Part shown: piece by piece, positions 6,219 to 13,847 of the stretch
Numbering within the stretch: position 1 is the stretch's first letter
Layout: every line of letters begins with the position of its first letter
NCBI RefSeq assembly: GCF_001431595.1
Contig: NZ_LDJO01000005.1
Location: forward strand, 1 to 64,000
DNA: 64,000 bases
Direction of reading: 5' to 3'
DNA from: Stenotrophomonas acidaminiphila
Lineage (GTDB): Bacteria; Pseudomonadota; Gammaproteobacteria; Xanthomonadales; Xanthomonadaceae
Program-made: the position numbers and the translations under genes
The notes under the pieces: generated by a model
Databases searched by the model: none
What the model was told of the DNA's origin: nothing
What the model saw: only the letters and a program-made list of their open reading frames with translations

Positions 6219-7328
6219 ATGGCCCTCATGTTCCCGCGGCTCGCCCGCAATTTCGCCAAGAACGGGTATTACCCGACCGACGAACCCACGCTCGAAAGAG
6301 CCCTCAACGCACTGATGCCCAGCGATGGGCCGATGTGCATCCTCGATCCCTGCGCCGGCGAAGGCGTGGCGATCGCCGAAGCCGCTCATGCCCTCGGGCG
6401 CGAGCAGGCCAAGGCGTTCGCCGTCGAGTTCGACGCGGAACGGGCACGCCATGCCCGCGGCCTGGTCGATCACTGCCTGCACGCGGACCTGATGGACACG
6501 ATGATCTCCAAGCAATCGTTCGGGCTGCTCTGGCTCAACCCACCGTATGGCGACCTGTCCAAGGACGTCAACGGCAACATCGGCTATCAGGGCCAGGGCC
6601 GTGCCCGCTTCGAGAAGCTCTTCTATCAGCGCAGCCTCTCGCTATTGCAGTATGGCGGCGTGCTGGTCTTCATCGTCCCCGGCTACGTGCTCGACGCCGA
6701 GCTGGTCGGCTGGCTGACGCGCCACTACACCGATCTGCGGATCTACCGAGCGGTGGAGACGCAGTTCAAGCAAGTGGTGATCTTCGGCCGCAGGGTGCGT
6801 CAGCGCGAGCTGGCACCCGATGGGCTCAAGGCCGTGCGCAATCTGCTGCTGCAGGTCGGGCTTGGTGAAGTCGAAGCCGAGGAGCTGCCGAGCGAATGGC
6901 CGTTCCTGCCGTACATCGTCCCCGCCAGTCCGGCCGAGCCAGAGCACTTCTTCCGCGTGACGATGGAGCCGGAGCAGTTCGCCGATGAAGTCGGCCGGCT
7001 GCAAGGCCTCTGGCCGTCGCAGGACACGCACCTGGGGGCCGCGCAGCAGTCGCTGCGTCCGCCAGCGCGTGCCTTGTCCCACTGGCATCTCGCCCTGGCC
7101 CTGGCCGCGGGCGCGATCTCGGGGGTTGTGCGCTCCAAGACCGGGCGCGTGCTCGTCGTCAAAGGTGACACCCACAAGGACAAGACGCTTCAACGCGAAT
7201 TCACCGAACGCGAAGACGGCTCCATCGCCGAGACCCGCATCCTCACCGACAAGTTCGTGCCCGTCATCCGCGCGTGGGACATGACGCCCGGCTCCGCTAC
7301 ACGGGGCGAGGTCCTGACCATCCGTTAA
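6219..7328 (+). CDS. DUF6094-like SAM-dependent DNA methyltransferase
   Basis: This 369-residue protein has the fold signature of an N6-adenine-type DNA methyltransferase. Motif I is ILDPCAGEGVAIAEAA (about residues 32-47), and the catalytic motif IV is WLNPPYGDL (about residues 106-114, NPPY). ATG 6219 is chosen because CAGGAGA lies directly upstream; an ATG at 6180 falls inside the hairpin. The order motif I before NPPY suggests a gamma-type arrangement. The C-terminal 200 residues contain EWPFLPYIVPASPAEPEHFFR and match the DUF6094 group found on ICEs. No restriction enzyme is adjacent, so it is probably an orphan methylase that marks or protects the element's DNA; that role is inferred. 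Confidence 0.75.
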   Translation: MALMFPRLARNFAKNGYYPTDEPTLERALNALMPSDGPMCILDPCAGEGVAIAEAAHALGREQAKAFAVEFDAERARHARGLVDHCLHADLMDTMISKQSFGLLWLNPPYGDLSKDVNGNIGYQGQGRARFEKLFYQRSLSLLQYGGVLVFIVPGYVLDAELVGWLTRHYTDLRIYRAVETQFKQVVIFGRRVRQRELAPDGLKAVRNLLLQVGLGEVEAEELPSEWPFLPYIVPASPAEPEHFFRVTMEPEQFADEVGRLQGLWPSQDTHLGAAQQSLRPPARALSHWHLALALAAGAISGVVRSKTGRVLVVKGDTHKDKTLQREFTEREDGSIAETRILTDKFVPVIRAWDMTPGSATRGEVLTIR

Positions 7329-7379
7329 TCCACCGGACGCGCTGCCGTCCTGCTGTACCACCTCGAAGGAGAAACACCC

Positions 7380-7700
7380 ATGTTCTCAAGCCTGTTCAAG
7401 CGGCCCGCGCCGCAGAAGCAACCGTTGTTCGCACCAGGTACGTTGCAGTTGAGCGAGAAGGTGCATTGGCTGGCCCGCAAAGGCCTGATCGACCCCTTGG
7501 CTCTTGTCCAGCGCCATGTGCGCGGTGACTGGGGCGAGACCGATGAGGCCACCCGTCAAGCCAAAGATGTCGCAATCCGTGGGGACGATCCGATGATCTC
7601 CCACTTCAGGATCACGCCCGAACTGGTGTTGATCGTCAAAACCAGCGAGGACCACCAGACCACGGTGATCCAGCTTCCCGAAGAACGGGACATGATCTGA
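7380..7700 (+). CDS. Small ICE protein, first of two paralogues
   Basis: This 106-residue soluble protein starts at ATG 7380 after AAGGAGAAACACCC. Its core reads LSEKVHWLARKGLIDPLALV, then QRHVRGDWGETD, and it ends in TTVIQLPEERDMI. Related plasmid proteins are often labelled type I restriction subunit M, which the size and absence of methylase motifs do not support. The next gene (7789-8094) shares the pattern GxLxxSxxxxxLxRxGxxDPxxxxxRHxRGDWG and the terminal TVIxLPxE, so the two are tandem paralogues. Function unknown. Confidence 0.7.
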   Translation: MFSSLFKRPAPQKQPLFAPGTLQLSEKVHWLARKGLIDPLALVQRHVRGDWGETDEATRQAKDVAIRGDDPMISHFRITPELVLIVKTSEDHQTTVIQLPEERDMI

Positions 7701-7725
7701 CAGCACCATCGTCGTCTTCATCCAC

Positions 7726-7753
7726 CTGACGGAGCCACTTCACTCCGCCAGGG
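7726..7753 (+). promoter_or_regulatory. Leader hairpin between the two paralogues
   Basis: CCTGACGGAG (7726-7735) can pair with CTCCGCCAGG (7744-7753) apart from one A/C mismatch. GTCTTCATCCACC precedes it and an AAGGAGGAG ribosome site follows. It belongs to the same leader family as the other spacers of the block. Confidence 0.45.
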
Positions 7754-7788
7754 GTGTCGTGGCTCAATGACTCATCAAGGAGGAGCCC

Positions 7789-8094
7789 ATGGCATCACAT
7801 CGCGTTGAAACCTACTGCCACAGGCTGGCGTTTCCAATCGGTGCGCTCATCTTCAGCAGAGGCATCGACCGCCTGGTCCGCACGGGTCGCCTCGACCCGA
7901 TCCCGTACTTCAGGCGCCACACCCGTGGCGACTGGGGCGACGTCAACCTCCAGCAATGGCAGGCCAACAGCACTGCACTGCAATCAGGTGCATCGCTGGA
8001 ATCCCGCTACGTGATCCATCCGGGGCTGGCCATCCGCATCGTCACCGATGCGCAGCGCAGCGCCACCGTCATCGTGCTGCCGTCCGAAGACTGA
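7789..8094 (+). CDS. Small ICE protein, second of two paralogues
   Basis: This 101-residue protein starts at ATG 7789 after AAGGAGGAGCCC. It is a diverged copy of the preceding protein: FPIGALIFSRGIDRLVRTGRLDP, then FRRHTRGDWGDVN, and a C-terminal ATVIVLPSED. Compared with its neighbour it lacks the N-terminal FKRPAPQK extension and has a different middle. The invariant RGDWG block is probably functional. It lies 135 bases before the large helicase gene, with a hairpin leader in between. No known activity. Confidence 0.7.
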   Translation: MASHRVETYCHRLAFPIGALIFSRGIDRLVRTGRLDPIPYFRRHTRGDWGDVNLQQWQANSTALQSGASLESRYVIHPGLAIRIVTDAQRSATVIVLPSED

Positions 8095-8167
8095 GCACGA
8101 TTCACCAGCAGGCCGCCACGGCCGGCAACTTCGACCACCTCGGCCAAGCGCCGATTTCCTTCCCACT

Positions 8168-8189
8168 GCGGGGCATGCCATTGCCCCGC
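8168..8189 (+). promoter_or_regulatory. Leader hairpin GCGGGGCA/TGCCCCGC
   Basis: A perfect 8-bp stem with loop TGCCAT lies 40 bases before the helicase start. It is followed by a Y-rich ATTTTTCATTGGAGC ribosome region, the same architecture as the other leaders in this block. Confidence 0.55.
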
Positions 8190-8229
8190 TGGGGGTGGTG
8201 CATGCCCCATTTTTCATTGGAGCATCACC

Positions 8230-10509
8230 ATGTCCCTCGATCTCGAAACCACTGCCGCTGAAGCCGCGCCCGTACAGGGCGAACTGCTCGATGCGGAATC
8301 TTCCCCTCTGACCCTGAGCCTTCAGGATTTCGTCGGCGAGTTCGGTGACGAACTGCTCGACGCCCTCAACAGCGCCAACCCGCCGGTCTATAACGGCCAG
8401 CCGCAGGCGCACCGACAACTCATCGTCGCCAGCCTCAAGCGCAAGCTCTTCCAGGCCCAGGCCGAAGTCGTCCACGCCGCCGCGGAGCTGCTGATCGATC
8501 GTGGCGAACGCGCCGCGATCGTCAATGGCGAAATGGGCTGCGGTAAGACGACCGTCGGCATCGCCACGGCCGCCGTGCTCAACGCCGAAGGCTACCGCCG
8601 CACCCTGGTTCTTTCCCCGCCGCACCTTGTTTACAAGTGGCGGCGCGAGATCCAGGAAACAGTGGCGGGTGCCAAGGTGTGGGTGCTCAACGGGCCGGAT
8701 ACGCTCGTCAAGCTCATCAAGCTGCGCGAGCAGTTGAACGTCCAGCCCACGGGCCAGGAGTTCTTTGTCTTGGGCCGGGTCAGGATGCGGATGGGGTTCC
8801 ACTGGAAGCCCGTCTTCACCCAGCGACGCACCCGTCACGGCAACGTGGCGGCTTGCCCGGACTGCGGCACGGTCATCACCGACCTCGACGGCGAGCCGGT
8901 CAACCCGGTCGCACTCCAAGCCGAGGAATACCGCAGGAAGTGCAGCCATTGCGCCGCGCCCCTGTGGACGCTGATCCGCCCACGCAGCCTGTCTGGCAGC
9001 GACCAGTCCTCAGCCGTGCTGAAAGCCTTGAAGCGCATCCCGACTATCGGGGAAGTCACCGCGCAGAAGCTGATGCAGAAGTTCGGCGACGGGTTCCTGG
9101 CGTCGATGCTGGGCGACAACATCCATGAGTTCATCAACCTCATGGACGGCAACGGCGAGCTGGTGTTTTCCGACCGTCAGGCCACGCGCATGGAGCGTGC
9201 GATGGCCAACATGGAGTTCGGCTTTGGCGAGGGCGGCTACCAGCCGTCCGAGTTCATCAAGCGCTACCTGCCGCAAGGCACGTTCGACCTGTGCATAGCG
9301 GACGAGGCTCACGAGTACAAGAACGGTGGCAGTGCCCAGGGCCAGACCATGGGCGTGCTGGCGGCGAAGGCTCGCAAGACCTTGCTGCTGACAGGCACGC
9401 TGATGGGCGGCTACGGGGACGACCTGTTCTACCTGCTGTTCCGAGCCCTGCCTGGGCGGATGATCGAAGACGGCTACCGCCCGACCACGAGCGGCAGCAT
9501 GACCTCGGCGGCCATGGCGTTCATGAGGGACCACGGGGTCCTCAAGGACATCTACTCCGAAAGCACCGGCACGGCGCACAAGACGGCCAGGGGCACCAAG
9601 GTATCGGTGCGCACGGTCAAGGCTCCCGGCTTCGGGCCGAAGGGGGTCTTGCGGTGCATCCTGCCGTTCACGATCTTCCTCAAACTCAAGGACATCGGCG
9701 GCAACGTCCTGCCGCCGTATGACGAGGAGTTCCGTGAAGTCGCAATGGACACGGCGCAAGCCGCGGCCTACCGCGACCTGGCGGGTCGGCTGACCGCGGA
9801 GCTGAAACAGGCTCTGGCGCGACGCGATACGACGCTGCTGGGTGTGGTGCTCAACGTGCTGCTGGCCTGGCCGGACTGCTGCTTCCGGTCGGAAACCGTG
9901 GTGCATCCGCGCACGCGCAACACCTTGGCGTTCGTCCAGGCTCAGTTCAACGAGTTCGAGGTGACGCCGAAAGAGCGCGAGCTGATCGACATCTGCAAAG
10001 AGGAGAAGGCGCAGGGCCGCAAGGTTCTGGCCTACACGGTCTATACCGGCACGCGCGACACCACGTCGCGCTTGAAGGTATTGCTGGAGCAAGAAGGTTT
10101 TCGGGTGGCAGTGCTGCGCGCAAGCGTGGACGCCAGCCGCCGCGAAGACTGGATCGCCGAGCAACTGGACCGTGGCATCGACGTGCTCATCACCAACCCC
10201 GAGCTGGTCAAGACGGGCTTGGACCTGTTGGACTTCCCGACGATCGTTTTCATGCAGTCGGGCTACAACGTGTACTCGCTCCAGCAGGCGGCACGCCGCT
10301 CCTGGCGCATCGGACAGAAACAGCCGGTGCGCGTGATCTACCTCGGCTACGCCGGTTCCTCGCAGATGACCTGCCTGGAGCTGATGGCCAAGAAGATCAT
10401 GGTCTCGCAGTCCACCTCCGGCGACGTGCCCGAATCGGGCCTGGATGTGCTCAACCAAGACGGTGATTCCGTCGAAGTCGCGCTGGCCCGGCAACTGGTC
10501 GCCGCCTGA
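8230..10509 (+). CDS. SNF2-like superfamily 2 helicase of the ICE core
   Basis: This 759-residue protein has the motifs of a SNF2/RapA-like helicase. The Walker A motif is IVNGEMGCGKTTVG (residues 97-110). A zinc-ribbon insertion has cysteines at 209, 212, 238 and 241. Motif II is IADEAHEYKN (DEAH at 358-361). The C-terminal lobe has VLITNPELVKTGLDLLDF and the motif VI segment QQAARRSWRIGQKQPVR, typical of SNF2 proteins. A stretch near residue 268 (LKRIPTIGEVTAQKLMQKFG) resembles a helix-hairpin-helix DNA-binding unit. ATG 8230 follows TTGGAGC. It ends the accessory block and is followed by two strong hairpins. It probably remodels DNA or removes proteins during element processing; this is inferred from family only. 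It is distinct from the cargo helicase at 27966. Confidence 0.88.
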   Translation: MSLDLETTAAEAAPVQGELLDAESSPLTLSLQDFVGEFGDELLDALNSANPPVYNGQPQAHRQLIVASLKRKLFQAQAEVVHAAAELLIDRGERAAIVNGEMGCGKTTVGIATAAVLNAEGYRRTLVLSPPHLVYKWRREIQETVAGAKVWVLNGPDTLVKLIKLREQLNVQPTGQEFFVLGRVRMRMGFHWKPVFTQRRTRHGNVAACPDCGTVITDLDGEPVNPVALQAEEYRRKCSHCAAPLWTLIRPRSLSGSDQSSAVLKALKRIPTIGEVTAQKLMQKFGDGFLASMLGDNIHEFINLMDGNGELVFSDRQATRMERAMANMEFGFGEGGYQPSEFIKRYLPQGTFDLCIADEAHEYKNGGSAQGQTMGVLAAKARKTLLLTGTLMGGYGDDLFYLLFRALPGRMIEDGYRPTTSGSMTSAAMAFMRDHGVLKDIYSESTGTAHKTARGTKVSVRTVKAPGFGPKGVLRCILPFTIFLKLKDIGGNVLPPYDEEFREVAMDTAQAAAYRDLAGRLTAELKQALARRDTTLLGVVLNVLLAWPDCCFRSETVVHPRTRNTLAFVQAQFNEFEVTPKERELIDICKEEKAQGRKVLAYTVYTGTRDTTSRLKVLLEQEGFRVAVLRASVDASRREDWIAEQLDRGIDVLITNPELVKTGLDLLDFPTIVFMQSGYNVYSLQQAARRSWRIGQKQPVRVIYLGYAGSSQMTCLELMAKKIMVSQSTSGDVPESGLDVLNQDGDSVEVALARQLVAA

Positions 10510-10560
10510 TCCCCACGCCAACGCCGGCCTCGCGCCGCCGGCTTTCCATTGTTCCCACCT

Positions 10561-10626
10561 TGCAGCCACGCCCACGGTCTCCGTGGACGTGGCTGCATCT
10601 TCACTGGCCCCTTCGGGGGCCTTTTT
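10561..10626 (+). terminator. Double hairpin ending in a rho-independent terminator
   Basis: A long hairpin with a 10-bp outer stem TGCAGCCACG/CGTGGCTGCA (10561-10570 and 10588-10597) and a 6-bp inner stem CCACGG/CCGTGG is followed by a terminator. The terminator stem is GGCCCC/GGGGCC (10606-10611 and 10616-10621) with loop TTCG and a run of five T. It closes the helicase transcript before the pilus operon. Confidence 0.85.
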
Positions 10627-10667
10627 CTTTGGAGGGAGGCTTTCGGTAAATCGGGCGCTGCCTGGTT

Positions 10668-10701
10668 CGCATTGTTTGCTGCCGCTCGTGGCCCGAGCGG
10701 C
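10668..10701 (+). promoter_or_regulatory. Shared operon-head motif with hairpin (copy 2)
   Basis: CGCATTGTTTGCTG (10668-10681) is followed directly by the inverted repeat GCCGCTCG/CGAGCGGC (10681-10688 and 10694-10701). It lies between a terminator and the first gene of the pilus/TraD operon, as expected for a promoter or activator site. The core is identical to that at 1259-1270. Confidence 0.55.
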
Positions 10702-10736
10702 GATGGTGAGGGCTCGATGTTTCAGGACGACGCGCC

Positions 10737-11336
10737 ATGTGCCCCTCTCCACCCTGGTTTCACCATCCCGAACGCCGCCTGCTGGCGGGTTTTCTCGGCC
10801 TGCTTTGGTCGGTGCTGGCCGGTGGCTGCGCGACGACGACCGCGCCGGTCGCGCCCCACACCATCGAGGAAGTCTCGGCCGCGCCCGAACCCGAGGCGCC
10901 GGAGTACATCCCCGTCGTGCGCTACGGCCGCTATACCCTCGTGGAACTCGCACCCACGGCGGCGCAGCGCGACCTGCTTTTGCAGACCATCGATGTCGCC
11001 ATGCCGGAAGACGCCCGCGCCACGGTCGGCGACGGGCTGCGGCATGTGCTCAGGCGCAGCGGTTACCGACTCTGCGAAACCGCGCATGCCGTGGTCGAGC
11101 TGTACGCACTGCCACTGCCGGCAGCGCACTTGCACCTCGGCCCCATGACCCTGCGCGATGCGCTGCTCACGCTGGCTGGCCCGGCCTGGGAACTGCATTC
11201 GGATGACCGCGCACGGCAAATCTGCTTCGAGCGGCCCGGCGACAGCATGGCCGCCGACAACGCCCACGCGCTGCCCGCCACCGAGGCGGCGCAGACCTTT
11301 CCGCTGGCGCCCGCGGCATCGGGAGGCCAGCCATGA
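10737..11336 (+). CDS. PilL-like lipoprotein, ICE type (TIGR03748 family)
   Basis: This 199-residue protein matches the N-terminal PilL-type family of PFGI-1-like ICEs. It has a lipoprotein signal: a basic start, a hydrophobic stretch (LLAGFLGLLWSVLAGG) and a lipobox LAGGC with Cys near residue 31. The mature part has YIPVVRYGRYTLVELAPT, then a region APTAAQRDLLLQTIDVAMP and an STN-like fold (LRHVLRRSGYRLCE ... LPLPAAHLHLGPMTLRDAL). It would sit in the outer membrane as part of the pilus or secretin assembly. It is the first gene of an operon running to 16780; the next gene overlaps by 4 bases. Confidence 0.82.
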   Translation: MCPSPPWFHHPERRLLAGFLGLLWSVLAGGCATTTAPVAPHTIEEVSAAPEPEAPEYIPVVRYGRYTLVELAPTAAQRDLLLQTIDVAMPEDARATVGDGLRHVLRRSGYRLCETAHAVVELYALPLPAAHLHLGPMTLRDALLTLAGPAWELHSDDRARQICFERPGDSMAADNAHALPATEAAQTFPLAPAASGGQP

Positions 11337-11974
11337 ACAGCCCGCAGCCCGCCCATCGTTCAACGGCCGCCGTGGTGGTGCAGAGCCTGATGTGGCTCTG
11401 GCTGATCGGCCTCAGTGTCCTCGTTGCCCTGGGTTACCAGGCGATGAACGACCAGGCCGACCAGGAGCGCCTCGATTCCCGCCTGCAACGCCTCGAAGCG
11501 CAGGCAACAGGCCTGGCCGAGACCATCGAGGCCATCCAGCAGCGTCCGGCCGTCGCAACGGCGGCGGATCTCAAAGACATCCGCCAATTCCTGGAAGCTC
11601 GTGCAGCCCAGGTCGAGAAAACGCTGAGCGCCTATGCCGCTGCCGACGACCTTCAGGCGCTGCGCGCCGAAGTCGAGCAGGTCAAGGCGCGGCAGACCGC
11701 TGCGCGCGCCGCTACACCCGCCCAGCCGCGCACCAGGAACAAGCCCACCGCCAAGCCCGAACCACCGCCGCTCCCGTTCCGCATCGTCGGGGCCGAACTG
11801 CGTGCCGGCGAGCGCAGCGTGTCCGTCGCGCCAAGCAATGGCGACTTCACGCCCGACCAGCTTCAGGTGCTGCTACCCGGCGATGCGGTCGGCCCGTGGC
11901 GCTTGCAGGCCGTCGAGGGCAACACCGCCGTGTTCCAGGCCGGCGACCAGACCCGCCGCGTGGCGATCCCCTGA
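11333..11974 (+). CDS. Membrane-anchored coiled-coil ICE protein
   Basis: This 213-residue protein overlaps the preceding gene by 4 bases (ATGA). Residues 15-35 form one transmembrane helix (VVVQSLMWLWLIGLSVLVAL). Residues 45-125 are heptad-like and rich in Gln, Glu, Leu and Arg, consistent with a coiled coil. A Pro-rich linker (PKPEPPPLPFR) leads to a C-terminal beta-rich domain from about residue 145 (RIVGAELRAGERSVSVAP to VFQAGDQTRRVAIP). It is probably an inner-membrane protein with its bulk in the periplasm. It occupies the place of a conserved but unnamed gene between the PilL-like and PFL_4693-family genes of these ICEs. No enzymatic motif. Confidence 0.72.
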   Translation: MNSPQPAHRSTAAVVVQSLMWLWLIGLSVLVALGYQAMNDQADQERLDSRLQRLEAQATGLAETIEAIQQRPAVATAADLKDIRQFLEARAAQVEKTLSAYAAADDLQALRAEVEQVKARQTAARAATPAQPRTRNKPTAKPEPPPLPFRIVGAELRAGERSVSVAPSNGDFTPDQLQVLLPGDAVGPWRLQAVEGNTAVFQAGDQTRRVAIP

Positions 11975-11988
11975 CCGGAGCAGATCGC

Positions 11989-12714
11989 ATGAAGCCATCG
12001 ATCATCCTTTCCGCGCTCTTGCTGGCGTCCACCCAGTGGCCCGCCTGGGCGCAGCAGCCCGCCACAGCCCCCGCCCGCAATGCGCAAAGCCAGGAGCGCC
12101 CGCTGGTCGCTCGCGTTCTGGATGACCGGGTGGCGAGCGACTGGGGCCTGCAACCGCAGGAGTGGGCGCGCTACCGCGAACTGATGGACGGGCCGCTGGG
12201 CATCTACTCGCCCAACCTGGACCCGCTGTCGGCCCTGGGCATCGAGGCCCGCACCGACGAGGAACGGCGCCGCTACGCAGAGCTGCAGGTGCAGGTCGAA
12301 GCGCGCCGCGTGGAGAAGCTGCTTGCCTATCAGCGCGCCTACGACGAGGCCTGGCAGCGCCTGAACCCCGGCATGCAGCGAGTGAACCTGCCGGACGACA
12401 AGCCGGTCGCCGGAGCCACGCGCGGCTCCGGCCGCACAGCGGTGTTCGTCAAGGACGGCTGCGATGCCTGCGGCCAGCTCGTGCAGCGCCTGCAATCGGC
12501 GGGCACCGAATTCGATCTGTACATGGTCGGCAGCCGCCAGGACGACGGGCGCATCCGCGACTGGGCCAAGCGCGCGAACGTCGATCCGGCGCGCGTGCGC
12601 CGCGGCACCATCACGCTCAACCACGACGGCGGTCGCTGGCTGTCGCTGGGCCTGCCCGGCGACTTGCCCGCAGTCGTGCGCGAGGTGAACGGCCAATGGC
12701 AGCGCCAGCCGTAG
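11989..12714 (+). CDS. PFL_4693-family ICE protein (TIGR03759)
   Basis: This 241-residue exported protein belongs to the TIGR03759/PFL_4693 family. A Sec signal peptide is clear (SIILSALLLASTQWPAWA, cleavage after AWA near residue 21). The mature protein has WGLQPQEWARYRELMDGPLG, a family signature, then SPNLDPLSALGIEARTDEER. Its C-terminal half has a thioredoxin-like pattern with a CxxC pair, DGCDACGQLVQRL. ATG 11989 follows CGGAGC; the open frame further upstream is another gene's shadow. It probably acts in the periplasm in mating-pair formation, maybe in disulfide handling. The next gene begins inside its last codons. Confidence 0.85.
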   Translation: MKPSIILSALLLASTQWPAWAQQPATAPARNAQSQERPLVARVLDDRVASDWGLQPQEWARYRELMDGPLGIYSPNLDPLSALGIEARTDEERRRYAELQVQVEARRVEKLLAYQRAYDEAWQRLNPGMQRVNLPDDKPVAGATRGSGRTAVFVKDGCDACGQLVQRLQSAGTEFDLYMVGSRQDDGRIRDWAKRANVDPARVRRGTITLNHDGGRWLSLGLPGDLPAVVREVNGQWQRQP

Positions 12715-13307
12715 TCGCCACCTCTGTTTCGCAGTTCTTGCGCGCACTGACGCTCGCCGCCGGCCTGTGCGCCTGCGTCGCCCAGGCCCAGGCCCAGGAG
12801 GTTCCGCCGCCGGCCTACCAGCTCGCCGCGCAGCGCGCAGGCATCCCCTCGACGGTGCTCTACGCCGTGGCCTTGCAGGAGAGCGGCATCCGCCGCAATG
12901 GGCGCATCGTCCCGTGGCCGTGGTCGCTCAACGTCGCCGGCCAGTCGCGCCGCTATGCGACCCGCGCCGACGCCTGCGCGGGCTTGCAGCGGGCGATGCG
13001 CTCCACGCCGCACACGCGCATCGACGCGGGTCTGGGCCAGATCAACCTCGGCTACCACCAGCAGCGCTACGCCACCGCGTGCGACCTGCTGGACCCGTAC
13101 CGCAACCTCGCCATCGCCGCCGAGATCCTGCGCGAGCAGCACACCCCCGGCGAGGACTGGTTGCTCGCGATCGGCCGCTATCACCGTCCTGCGGGCGGTG
13201 AGCCCGCCGCCCGCTATCGCCGCAGCGTGTCGCGCCACCTTGCCCGCGTACAGGGCGCGCGCGCAACCGCCGCGGTTCTCGCCGCACGCCAGGAGACATC
13301 CCCATGA
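12696..13307 (+). CDS. Lytic transglycosylase of the conjugation system
   Basis: This 203-residue exported protein is a soluble lytic transglycosylase (SLT/VirB1-like). It starts at ATG 12696, overlapping the preceding gene by 19 bases, and has a signal peptide ending in CACVAQAQAQ. The SLT core shows the catalytic glutamate in LYAVALQESGIRRNG, followed by GLQRAMRSTPHTRIDAGLGQINLGYH and a tyrosine-containing IGRYHRP. It cleaves peptidoglycan glycan strands to open the wall for the mating channel. It sits between the PFL_4693 and PFL_4695 family genes, the normal order, and overlaps the next gene by 4 bases. Confidence 0.88.
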   Translation: MAAPAVVATSVSQFLRALTLAAGLCACVAQAQAQEVPPPAYQLAAQRAGIPSTVLYAVALQESGIRRNGRIVPWPWSLNVAGQSRRYATRADACAGLQRAMRSTPHTRIDAGLGQINLGYHQQRYATACDLLDPYRNLAIAAEILREQHTPGEDWLLAIGRYHRPAGGEPAARYRRSVSRHLARVQGARATAAVLAARQETSP

Positions 13308-13843
13308 CGACATCCCATCTGGCCTTGCGGGGCCTGCTCGTACTGCTGGCAGGCTTGCCGCTGGCCTCGCTTGCCGGCGAGCCGCTGATCGTGGTCGAAG
13401 ACCGCGGCGGCGCGTCGGCGCTGCCGTACTACGAAGCCCTGAACCTCCAGCCGCGTGCCAACGCGCCGGCCCGGCCGCCGATCCCGACACCCCAGGTTCC
13501 CGCCACGCCGGCGGACGAGGCCGCGATGCTGCCGGTGCGCAGCGCCAAGCTCACGCCCGGCACCGTCGCGCGGCGGGTCATCGAGGCCCCGGGCCTGCGT
13601 CCTTTCGTGGTCGTCGGCGACGACGAGGCGTCCCATGCCTGGCTTCGCCGCCAGGCGACCGCGCTGCGCGAGCGTGGCGCGGTCGGCCTGGTGGTCAACG
13701 TCGAGACCATGCAGGGCCTGGCGCGGCTGCGCGCACTGGTGCCCGGTGTACCCCTCGCGCCCGCGTCCGGCGACGACCTGGCCGAGCGCCTCGGCTTGCG
13801 GCACTACCCGGCGCTGATCACGGCCACCGGCATCGAGCAATGA
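13304..13843 (+). CDS. PFL_4695-family ICE protein (TIGR03765)
   Basis: This 179-residue exported protein matches the TIGR03765/PFL_4695 family. The signal peptide is GLLVLLAGLPLASLAG (cleavage near residue 25). Conserved parts are EPLIVVEDRGGASALPYYEAL, a Pro-rich linker, and a C-terminal domain with FVVVGDDEASHAWLRRQ and AVGLVVNVETMQGLARLRAL ending in LGLRHYPALITATGIEQ. The family is linked to conjugation but has no known reaction. It is coupled to the transglycosylase gene by a 4-base overlap and lies 4 bases before traD. Confidence 0.86.
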   Translation: MTTSHLALRGLLVLLAGLPLASLAGEPLIVVEDRGGASALPYYEALNLQPRANAPARPPIPTPQVPATPADEAAMLPVRSAKLTPGTVARRVIEAPGLRPFVVVGDDEASHAWLRRQATALRERGAVGLVVNVETMQGLARLRALVPGVPLAPASGDDLAERLGLRHYPALITATGIEQ

Positions 13844-13847
13844 AGCC

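Noticed and set aside
7380-7700. Type I restriction subunit M
   Set aside because: Homologues bear this label, but the protein is only 106 residues and has no methylase motif.
9010-10953. 647-codon minus-strand open frame opposite the helicase
   Set aside because: It is the complement of a gene with clear helicase motifs, has low-complexity Arg/Ala/His composition and no ribosome site. It is a by-product of high GC.
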